In this document: positions 53,639 to 64,000 of the stretch, piece after piece
Position numbering within the stretch: the stretch's first letter is position 1
How the letters are laid out: each line of letters opens with the position of its first letter
Assembly: GCF_025666195.1 (NCBI RefSeq)
Contig: NZ_CP102592.1
Coordinates: 930,001 to 994,000, forward strand
Reading direction: 5' to 3'
DNA: 64,000 nt
From: Xanthomonas sp. CFBP 8443
Lineage (GTDB): Bacteria; Pseudomonadota; Gammaproteobacteria; Xanthomonadales; Xanthomonadaceae
Made by a program: the position numbers and the translations under genes
The notes under the pieces: generated by a model
Told to the model about the DNA's origin: nothing
Seen by the model: only the letters and a program-made list of their open reading frames with translations
The model's database searches: none

Positions 53639-54741
53639 AGCTGCGCCCGCACCTGCACGACCTCTACGTCGGCCGCGCCGTGCTCGGCACCGTCCTGCTG
53701 ACCTGGGCGGTGCTGCTCGGCCTCGACGTGATCATGGCCTTGTCCAACGAATTCAAGGACATCGGCAAGGGCAGCTACAGCCTCGGCCACGCCGTGGCGT
53801 ATGTCGCCTACACCGTGCCGCGGCGCGCCTACACGCTGTTCCCGACCGGTGCGGTGATCGGCGTGCTGATGGGCCTGGGGCAGCTGGCGGCGACCTCCGA
53901 ACTGACCGCGCTGCGCGCGCTGGGCCTGTCGCGGCGGCGGCTGAGCGTGGCCGCCGCGGCGACCATGGCGGTGCTGACCGTGGCGATGGTGTTCAGCGGC
54001 GAGACCCTGGCGCCGTGGGCGCAGAACCAGGCCGATGCGATCAAGGCCAACGCCAAGTACAACGGCAACATGAGCATGGCCCGCTACTCCGGGCTGTGGG
54101 CGCGCGAAGGCGACACCTTCCTCAATGCGCAGAGCGGCGAAGAGCATCTGGAAGGCACCGGCGGCACCTGGCTGGAGCTGCGCGACGTGCGCCTGTACAC
54201 GCTGGACCAGGCCGGGCGGCTGGCCTCGCTGACCCATGCCACCACCGCCGAGCATCGCGACAGCGGCTGGACCCTGAAGCAGGTCTACCGCGACACCTTC
54301 GCCGAGCGTTCGGTGCAGCGCGAGAAGTTCGACAGCCTGCCGTGGGCGTCGCAGCTGGACGCCGCCGCGCTGGCCTCGGGCCTGGCCAAGCCGCGCAACC
54401 TGTCGGCGCACGAGCTGCACACCAGCATCGAGTACCGGCGCCGTAACGGCCTGGACGCGCGCGACTACGAGGACCAGTACTGGAGCCGCTGGTTCTATCC
54501 GCTCAACGTGCTGGCGTTGTGCTTCGCCGCCATTCCGTTCGCGTTCGGCGCCCTGCGCAGCGGCGGCATGGGCAAGCGCCTGTTCCTGGGCATCCTGTTC
54601 GCGCTGGTGTTCTGGCTGCTGCAGCTGTTCTTCGGGCGCATGGCCGGCGCATTGAAGTTCGACTACCGCATCGCCTACGCGCTGCCGCCGCTGGTGATGC
54701 TGACCGTGTCGTGGCTGCTGTTCCGCAAACGCAGCAATTGA
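53635..54741 (+). CDS. lptG: LPS export permease LptG
   Basis: This 368-residue paralogue of LptF has the same layout: helices, periplasmic jellyroll, helices. The segment ATSELTALRALGLSRRRL is the LptB-contacting coupling region. Its start overlaps the lptF stop by four bases. It forms the LptB2FG complex with its partner. Confidence 0.94.
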   Translation: MKLRPHLHDLYVGRAVLGTVLLTWAVLLGLDVIMALSNEFKDIGKGSYSLGHAVAYVAYTVPRRAYTLFPTGAVIGVLMGLGQLAATSELTALRALGLSRRRLSVAAAATMAVLTVAMVFSGETLAPWAQNQADAIKANAKYNGNMSMARYSGLWAREGDTFLNAQSGEEHLEGTGGTWLELRDVRLYTLDQAGRLASLTHATTAEHRDSGWTLKQVYRDTFAERSVQREKFDSLPWASQLDAAALASGLAKPRNLSAHELHTSIEYRRRNGLDARDYEDQYWSRWFYPLNVLALCFAAIPFAFGALRSGGMGKRLFLGILFALVFWLLQLFFGRMAGALKFDYRIAYALPPLVMLTVSWLLFRKRSN

Positions 54742-54745
54742 GGCG

Positions 54746-55048
54746 ATGCGCCGGTTGAGTCCGCTCGGCGTGGGCTTGTGCCTGCTGTATGCAGTGCCGA
54801 CCGCGTTGTGCGTGTGGGCTGCCCAGGGTGCCGACGACAAAGGGCATTTTGTGCTGTTGCAACTGCCGTTGACCCCGCAGTTGCTGTTGCTGGATGCGCT
54901 CGGGGGCGACACCTGGTTGCGCGGCATGTCCTGGGTTGCCAGCTACTTATTGCTGGTACCGCCACTGTTGCTATTGCTGTATTTGTCGGGCCATGGACTG
55001 GAGGCAATGTTGCGCCGCGCCGCCGTGCGCCTTGTGCGTCCGGACTGA
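54746..55048 (+). CDS. Small membrane protein of unknown function
   Basis: This is a 100-residue protein with two clear hydrophobic helices (about 8-26 and 63-82) and a leucine-rich middle (LLQLPLTPQLLLLDALGG). It starts 4 bp after the lptG stop and is likely co-transcribed. No family recognised. It could be a minor accessory of the Lpt complex by position only. It uses notably fewer GC codons (many TTG and TTT) than lptFG. Confidence 0.5.
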   Translation: MRRLSPLGVGLCLLYAVPTALCVWAAQGADDKGHFVLLQLPLTPQLLLLDALGGDTWLRGMSWVASYLLLVPPLLLLLYLSGHGLEAMLRRAAVRLVRPD

Positions 55049-55115
55049 GCGGAGCGCCTTGCGTAGCAGTGGTAGTGAAACGGAACAGGTTCGCCGCGCG
55101 TTTCGTGCGCCAAGG

Positions 55116-55601
55116 TCAGGGCTGTCGCTTCGGAAGTCGAACCAACCGTGTTCCGCTGGCGCGGTCGTGCCACGTCAACCGCTCGCGATCCACCAGCGCC
55201 CACCAGAATCCCAGCCCGCCCAGCAGCAGCGACAGCGTGCCGACCAGATAGCGCCGCCACAACGCGCCCCAGGACGGCGTGCCGCCATCGGCGCCGTGCA
55301 GGCGCAGCCGCCACGGGCGCATGCCCAGGGTCTGGCCGCCGCGGCGCCAGCTCAGCGTGGCGTACAAGCCGGCCACCAGCCAGCAGCACAGCCACAGCAG
55401 CCACTGCAGGGCGCTGAACGGCGCGATGTTCTCGCGCGGCGCATGCCCTTCGAGCGTATAGCCCAGGGTGAACAGCGCCGAGATCATGAACCACAGCGCC
55501 ATTACCGGCCACGCATCGTAGAACAGCGCCAGCAGCCGCCACGGCAGCAGCGCACGGGGACGGGAAGCGGTGGCGGTGGACGCGGCGGCGGTCATCGCCA
55601 C
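55116..55601 (-). CDS. RDD-family membrane protein
   Basis: This is a 161-residue protein with the RDD-domain start RLLALFYDAWPVMALWF (here D replaces the second R position) and GQTLGMRPWRLRL, with three hydrophobic segments. RDD proteins are inner-membrane proteins of mostly unknown role, some acting in ion transport. ATG 55601 or ATG 55595 are both possible. Confidence 0.82.
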   Translation of the reverse strand: MAMTAAASTATASRPRALLPWRLLALFYDAWPVMALWFMISALFTLGYTLEGHAPRENIAPFSALQWLLWLCCWLVAGLYATLSWRRGGQTLGMRPWRLRLHGADGGTPSWGALWRRYLVGTLSLLLGGLGFWWALVDRERLTWHDRASGTRLVRLPKRQP

Positions 55602-55682
55602 AGCTTAGCGGCAGCGCCACCGGCGCGTCACCGGCCAGCATCGTCACCGCCTTGCGCCGCGCAAAGTCCGCGCTAGGCTTTT

Positions 55683-55735
55683 CCCGAGTCCCGAGTCCCG
55701 AGTCCCGAGTCCCGAGTCCCGAGTCCCGAGTCCCG
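55683..55735. repeat. Heptamer array E (CCCGAGT type), upstream of xerD
   Basis: Seven consecutive CCCGAGT units form the longest uninterrupted array in the window. It has one orientation only. Read inverted, its edge is GGGAAAAGCCTAG, like the inner edges of elements D and F. It ends 12 bp before the xerD start and fills the place where a promoter or ribosome site would be expected. Confidence 0.9.
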
Positions 55736-55747
55736 TAAGCTCTCCCA

Positions 55748-56722
55748 ATGCCCGACCTCCACACCCCCGCCGAACGCCGCCAACAGGCACAACGGCTCGC
55801 CCCGCTGCGCGATGCCGATGCCGTCGCGATCCAGCAGTTCCTGGACGTGGCCTGGGCCGAGCAGGGCCTGGCGCGGCAGAGCCTGGACAGCTACCGGCGC
55901 GACCTGGAGGGCTTCGCGCGCTGGCGCGACGGGGCCGGCGGCGGACTGCCGGGGGCCGATCGCCAGGCCTTGTTCGACTATCTGGCCTGGCGCGCCCGGA
56001 TGGGCTACTCGCAGCGCAGCAACGCGCGCTGGCTGTCGTCGCTGCGCGCGTTCTTCGCCTTGCGCCTGCGCCGCGGCGAGCGCAGCGACGATCCGACCGC
56101 GCTGCTGGATCCGCCCAAGCTGCCGCGCTCATTGCCCAAGGCGCTGGCCGAGAGCCAGATCGAGGCGTTGCTGGCGACGCCGGACGACGCCGACCCGGCC
56201 GGGCTGCGCGACCGCGCGATGCTCGAACTGATGTACGCGGCCGGGCTGCGCGTCAGCGAGCTGGTCAACCTGCCGGCGAACGCGGTGAACCTGCGCCAGG
56301 GCGTGCTGCGGGTCACCGGCAAGGGCAGCAAGGAGCGCCTGGTGCCGCTGGGCGAGGAGTCGCAGCACTGGCTGCAGCGCTATCTGGACACGGCGCGGCC
56401 GGCGCTGGCGGCGGGGCAGGCGGTGCCGGCCAGCGACGGCATCGTGCCGATGTTCATCGATGCGGCGCGGCGCCCGCTGAGCCGGCAGCAGTTCTGGGGC
56501 CTGGTCAAGCGCTATGCGGCGCTGGCCGGCATCGATCCGGTGCTGGTCAGCCCGCACGGCCTGCGCCACAGCTTCGCCACCCATCTGCTCAACCGCGGCG
56601 CCGACCTGCGTGCGCTGCAGATGCTGCTCGGCCACAGCTCGCTGTCGACCACCCAGATCTACACCCTGGTCGCGCGCGAACACCTGCAGAAACTGCACAG
56701 CAAGCACCATCCGCGCGGCTAA
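55748..56722 (+). CDS. xerD: Site-specific tyrosine recombinase XerD
   Basis: This 324-residue recombinase has an N-terminal SAM-like core-binding domain (about 25-110) and a catalytic domain with R168 ([10 protein letters not shown]), K192, H270-x2-R273 (PHGLRHSF), H296 (LLGHSSLS) and nucleophile Y305. It resolves chromosome dimers at dif with XerC and FtsK. A short extra N-terminal tail of about 20 residues precedes the domain. XerD rather than XerC is preferred from the [20 protein letters not shown] ending. Upstream spacing is occupied by the heptamer array; no clear ribosome site is visible. Confidence 0.92.
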   Translation: MPDLHTPAERRQQAQRLAPLRDADAVAIQQFLDVAWAEQGLARQSLDSYRRDLEGFARWRDGAGGGLPGADRQALFDYLAWRARMGYSQRSNARWLSSLRAFFALRLRRGERSDDPTALLDPPKLPRSLPKALAESQIEALLATPDDADPAGLRDRAMLELMYAAGLRVSELVNLPANAVNLRQGVLRVTGKGSKERLVPLGEESQHWLQRYLDTARPALAAGQAVPASDGIVPMFIDAARRPLSRQQFWGLVKRYAALAGIDPVLVSPHGLRHSFATHLLNRGADLRALQMLLGHSSLSTTQIYTLVAREHLQKLHSKHHPRG

Positions 56723-56759
56723 GCCGCGTGGCGCGTTGCGCCGCCGCCACGCCGTGGCC

Positions 56760-58949
56760 ATGACCTCACTCCTGCCGAATCGGATCGATTTGAACGTCCT
56801 TGCTGCCATCGCGTCGCAGGCCCGCTCCAGCGCCTGGCCCGTCCTGTTCCTGCTCGCCGCGAGCAGCGCTGTCGCCGCGCCGGTCGCATCCGGCGACAGC
56901 CCCTGGCAACTGGCCGCGGCGTCCTCCGCGCTCGACGCGCAGGCGCCGGCGGTGCGCCGCCGCGAGGACCTGCTGTTCTGGTCGCTGGCCGATGGCCGGC
57001 GCGAACCGGCCGCGGTCGCGCACCTGCTGGTCGAAGCGCCGTACGCGCAGGTGCAGGCGGCGGTGCAGGCGACGCTGCAGGCGCAGGACGGGGTCGAGGA
57101 ACGCAGCGCCGCGTCCGAACTGGCGTACCTGCCGGACGACTGGGACGAGGTCCTGCTGTCGCGGCGCGCCGACCTGCGTGCGCTGTTGGTCGCGCAGGTC
57201 ACCGCGCCGATGCTGGAGGCGGCGGTCGCGCAGGGCGCGCTGACTGCGGGCGAGGCGCAGCTGCGGCTGCAACGGGCGCACCGGCGCACGCAGTGGGCGC
57301 CGCAGGATCGGCATGCGCTGGCCGCGTTCCGCGATGCGCACTATCCGCAATACTGCGCCACGCGCAGCGAACGCCAGGGCCGTGGTGGTGGCCTGGAGAC
57401 CACGCTGTGCGTGTTCGACGTCTCCGCCGCGTTCGGCACCGCGGCCACCGCGCTGCGCATCGAGCGTACCGACACCTACGCCAATCCCGAGCACAGCGTG
57501 CTCAAGACGCTCTCCCACATCGATCCGTTCGGCCCGTCGCCGCCACCGCGCCAGTTGCGCCAGCGCGTGGTGCCGGCGGCGTTGTTCCAGGGCGTGCGCG
57601 CGGCGATCGCGGCGAGCGCGCCACAGGCGGCGCTGCATGTCGCCGCCTCGCCGCTGGCGTGGACATTGCCGGCTGCGCCATTGCCGCCCGCGCCGCCCGT
57701 CGCCTTCGTGGCGGCCGGCAATGGCGTTGCGCCGGTGCCCGTCGAGGCGCTGCCGTGGGACGCGCTCGTCGGCATGGCCGCGGCGACGAACGGCGCGCGC
57801 TACCCGCAGGACCTGCTGGCGCTGCCCGACGGCGACCTGCTGCTCAGCGTGCAGGTCCTGGGCGGCCCCGCCAGCGGCACCCGGCTGTGGCGGCTGCATC
57901 GCGACGGCGAGCAGTGGCAGGCGGCGCTCGTCTGGCAGGGCGAGGAGGGCGCGCGCCGGCTGATGGCGGACGCGCAGGGCGGCAGCGTGTGGTTCCGGGC
58001 CAAGGCCGCCGGCGACGAGGACGAGGTGCTGCACGTCTACGACGTCGCCACGCGTCAGCTGCGCCGCCATGCCGTTGCCGGCGACGCGGCGGACGACCGC
58101 GGCTACGCCCGCTGGGAGCTGGATGCGGCGCAGCGCCCGGCCTATTTCGCGCACCACAGCGACGCCGCCGGTGCCGGCGCGTTCGGCAGCGGGCGCTTCA
58201 CGATGAGTACGCCGGCCACGCCGCCACCTAGCGATGGCCTCTGGACCTTCGCGCGCGCCTTCGCCGCGCCGCGGCAGGCGCTGATGGACGGCGCGAGCAA
58301 GGGCAACGCACAGCTGTGGCCGGTGCGGCTGCGCGATCCGCGTGCGCTGTGGGTGGAGGACGCCGAGGGGCTGGCCGAACTGGATCCGGGCAGCGGCCGC
58401 GTATTGCGCGCGTTCGCGCTGCCGCAGCGCTTCGGCGTGCCGGATCCGTTTGACGCCAGCGGCGTGGCGCAGTGGGTGCCGACGCCGCTGGGCTCGCTGC
58501 AGGGCGGCTGGATCGCCACCGGCTTCGTGCTGCTGCTGGACCCGCACGGCACGTCGCCGCCGCGCTTCGCGCCGGCGGCGGGCGGCGGCGAGCGCTTCGT
58601 CGGCATGCACGTGGTCGACCTGCGCGACGGCCGGGTGCGGCTGTCGGCGCTGCTCGGCCGGGCCGAGACGCTCAAGGCCGCGGCGCGCTCGGCCAATGGA
58701 CGGCTGCTGGCGCTGGGCAGCGACGCGCCCGGCGGCGGCCTGCAGGTGGCGGTGTGGCCGCTCGCCGCGACGCGTCCCCCGCTGCCGCTGGCGGCGCCGG
58801 CGCGCGCCGGGCTGGCGACGCTGGCGTTCGCATGGAACGGGCAGGCGCTGTGGGCCCTGACCGATCGCGGCCTGCTGCGCTGGGCGCTGCCGGCCGCGCT
58901 GCACGATCCGGCCGCTGCCGGCGCCTACCCGGAGCATTCCACCGACTGA
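56760..58949 (+). CDS. Large exported protein of unknown function, beta-propeller-like C-terminal half
   Basis: This is a 729-residue protein. The N-terminal hydrophobic stretch SAWPVLFLLAASSAVAAPVA (about 24-43) looks like a signal peptide with a long n-region. A helical, charged part follows (about 45-190), then the C-terminal half (about 330-720) has repeated short strands of the type DGDLLLSVQVLGG, LWRLHRDGEQWQA and GRLLALGSD, as in WD40/YVTN-like propellers. No family recognised. It starts 37 bp after xerD. GTG 56754 is an alternative start. Very high GC makes many false overlapping frames, but this frame has sensible signal and repeat structure. Confidence 0.6.
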   Translation: MTSLLPNRIDLNVLAAIASQARSSAWPVLFLLAASSAVAAPVASGDSPWQLAAASSALDAQAPAVRRREDLLFWSLADGRREPAAVAHLLVEAPYAQVQAAVQATLQAQDGVEERSAASELAYLPDDWDEVLLSRRADLRALLVAQVTAPMLEAAVAQGALTAGEAQLRLQRAHRRTQWAPQDRHALAAFRDAHYPQYCATRSERQGRGGGLETTLCVFDVSAAFGTAATALRIERTDTYANPEHSVLKTLSHIDPFGPSPPPRQLRQRVVPAALFQGVRAAIAASAPQAALHVAASPLAWTLPAAPLPPAPPVAFVAAGNGVAPVPVEALPWDALVGMAAATNGARYPQDLLALPDGDLLLSVQVLGGPASGTRLWRLHRDGEQWQAALVWQGEEGARRLMADAQGGSVWFRAKAAGDEDEVLHVYDVATRQLRRHAVAGDAADDRGYARWELDAAQRPAYFAHHSDAAGAGAFGSGRFTMSTPATPPPSDGLWTFARAFAAPRQALMDGASKGNAQLWPVRLRDPRALWVEDAEGLAELDPGSGRVLRAFALPQRFGVPDPFDASGVAQWVPTPLGSLQGGWIATGFVLLLDPHGTSPPRFAPAAGGGERFVGMHVVDLRDGRVRLSALLGRAETLKAAARSANGRLLALGSDAPGGGLQVAVWPLAATRPPLPLAAPARAGLATLAFAWNGQALWALTDRGLLRWALPAALHDPAAAGAYPEHSTD

Positions 58950-59039
58950 GCGCGCGCCCAGCGGCGCGCGGCTGTCTACACGAGGCGGTCGAAGCGGTAT
59001 GCGACAATCCGGCCGATTCGTCGCTCCCATGGATAGCCA

Positions 59040-59858
59040 ATGCTCCGTATTGCCTTTAGCGCGCTGTTGGGCGCCGCCAGCCTTTCCGCCTGCGCGCAGC
59101 CGGCCGCGCCGCCGTCCAAGAGCGCCACGGCCGCGGCCGCCAAGCCTGCCGCCGCGACCGCTCCTGCCGGTGCTCCGGGCGAACAGCGCGTGCGTGCGGC
59201 GCTGTTGCAGCTGGACCCGAACTTCAAGCCCGACTTCATCGGCGCCGCGCCATTCCCGGGCTTCCGCGAAGTGGTGGTCGGCGGGCAGGTGCTGTACGTG
59301 TCCGACGACGGCCGCTACCTGTTCCAGGCGCAGCCGTTCGACATCCAGGAAAAGCAGTTCGCCTCCAGCGAGGGCCTGCTGAGCTACCGCCGCAAGCTGC
59401 TGGAATCGGCGCCGCGCACCGAGCGCATCGTGTTCGCGCCGGCCAACCCGAAGTACACCATCAGCGTGTTCACCGATATCGAATGCGGCTACTGCCGCAA
59501 GCTGCACAGCGAGATCGCCGAGCTCAACAAGCAGGGCATCGCGGTGGAGTACCTGGCGTTCCCGCGCATGGGCCTGGGCAGCCAGGACTACAAGGACATG
59601 GTCGCGGTGTGGTGCGCGGCCGACAAGAAGAAGGCGCTGACCGACGCCAAGGCCAGTGGCAAGGTGCCCGGCGCGGCCAGCTGCAAGAACCCCGTCACCA
59701 TGCAGTACAACCTGGGCCAGCGCCTGGGCGTCAACGGCACCCCGGCGATCTTCGCCCCGGACGGCACCCAGCTCGGCGGCTACCTGCCGCCGGCGCAGCT
59801 GCGCGAGGCGTTGGACAAGCGCGCGGCCGAGGCGGGTCGGGCGGGCGGGAGTCGCTGA
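59040..59858 (+). CDS. dsbC: Thiol:disulfide isomerase DsbC, probably a lipoprotein
   Basis: This is a 272-residue protein. The N-terminus MLRIAFSALLGAASLSAC has a lipobox (LSAC) before C18, then an alanine-proline linker (about 19-47), the DsbC dimerisation domain (about 50-110) and a thioredoxin-fold domain. The active site is C149-G-Y-C152, the second cysteine pair C192/C215, and the cis-proline NGTPAIF. It isomerises wrong disulfides in the periplasm. E. coli DsbC is soluble; here the lipobox predicts membrane anchoring, with alanine at +2 suggesting the outer membrane. Confidence 0.92.
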   Translation: MLRIAFSALLGAASLSACAQPAAPPSKSATAAAAKPAAATAPAGAPGEQRVRAALLQLDPNFKPDFIGAAPFPGFREVVVGGQVLYVSDDGRYLFQAQPFDIQEKQFASSEGLLSYRRKLLESAPRTERIVFAPANPKYTISVFTDIECGYCRKLHSEIAELNKQGIAVEYLAFPRMGLGSQDYKDMVAVWCAADKKKALTDAKASGKVPGAASCKNPVTMQYNLGQRLGVNGTPAIFAPDGTQLGGYLPPAQLREALDKRAAEAGRAGGSR

Positions 59859-59864
59859 GGTTGC

Positions 59865-60051
59865 CGGGACCGGGGACCGGGGACCGGGGACCCGGAAAAG
59901 CAGGTGTGCCGCGGCTGAGAGTCTGCTGTGCCATGCAGTGAAGCCGGCTATCTCTCCCGGTTTGTTTTTTACGTGAACCCTGCCGCCGGCGGGGTTCATG
60001 CTTTCCCGGTCCCCGGTCCCCGGTCCCCGGTCCCCGGTCCCCGCGGTCCCG
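59865..60051. repeat. Heptamer element F (GGGACCG type) between dsbC and purL
   Basis: The left arm 59865-59895 (GGGACCG units) and inverse right arm 60004-60051 (GGTCCCC units) flank a core of about 108 bp that contains a further palindrome (TGAACCC with GGGTTCA around 59980-60000). Both inner edges read GGAAAAGC and, inverted, GGGAAAGC. It is the only element whose two arms clearly carry the same edge. Confidence 0.87.
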
Positions 60052-60092
60052 GCTACAATAGCCAGCCCGTTTCCTCACACGGTTCCCCGGAC

Positions 60093-64000
<3,908 letters not shown>

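Noticed and set aside
56766..59999. Antisense open frame of over 1000 codons across 56.8-60 kb
   Set aside because: It is a mirror of GC-rich codons in the real plus-strand genes (unknown exported protein and dsbC); composition is arginine/glutamine rich without domains.
59955..60003. Rho-independent terminator between dsbC and purL
   Set aside because: The T-run precedes the GAACCC/GGGTTC hairpin on the plus strand and is not followed by T on either strand; the structure belongs to repeat element F.

Overview
The window is a GC-rich gammaproteobacterial chromosome segment, almost certainly Xanthomonas or a very close relative. This rests on gene content and order: a lipopolysaccharide (LPS) locus inserted between metB and etfA, followed by etfAB, rmlBACD, xanB-xanA and lpsI-lpsJ, which is the classical Xanthomonas LPS/xanthan precursor region. 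I cannot fix the species from sequence alone. No rRNA, tRNA, CRISPR array, prophage or intact insertion sequence was seen.

Region 1 (1-2.4 kb) is conserved sulfur amino-acid metabolism: the end of a cystathionine beta-synthase gene and metB. Region 2 (2.4-19.6 kb) is the variable O-antigen island, with two convergent operons. The rightward operon encodes a GT4 glycosyltransferase, Wzm, Wzt with a C-terminal extension, a WbdD-like methyltransferase-kinase-coiled-coil protein, a WbdA-like tandem GT4 polymerase, Gmd and Rmd. Together they look like a complete ABC-transporter-dependent, end-capped, length-measured homopolymer system, most probably making a D-rhamnan from GDP-D-rhamnose. The leftward operon (SDR epimerase, GtrB, GtrA, FAD oxidoreductase, GT-C membrane protein, FkbM methyltransferase) looks like a polyprenol-phosphate-sugar decoration cassette. 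A 13-bp perfect hairpin separates the two.

Region 3 (19.7-35.5 kb) holds etfAB, dTDP-L-rhamnose synthesis (rmlBACD), GDP-mannose synthesis (xanAB, which also feeds Gmd-Rmd), lpsIJ, a large RgpF-HAD fusion protein, ETF-ubiquinone oxidoreductase, an AlkB-type dioxygenase and a compositionally odd secreted protein. Region 4 (35.6-64 kb) is mostly core genome: an MCE/Mla-type lipid transport operon, a ThrE-like exporter, an H-NS-like protein, proS, pssA, a cryptic holD-rimI pair, a pectate lyase, valS, holC, pepA, lptFG, xerD, dsbC and the 5' part of purL.

The most unusual non-genic signal is in region 4: eight loci of tandem 7-bp repeats (GGGACTC, GGGACCG and GGGGATT types). Six of them are paired head-to-head around a short core. 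They lie between genes and also in frame inside valS and twice inside purL, and one forms the start of the Mla-type ATPase gene. The heptamers contain no stop codon on either strand, and because 7 and 3 are coprime they encode the same cyclic peptide in all three frames, which explains how they can sit inside essential genes.
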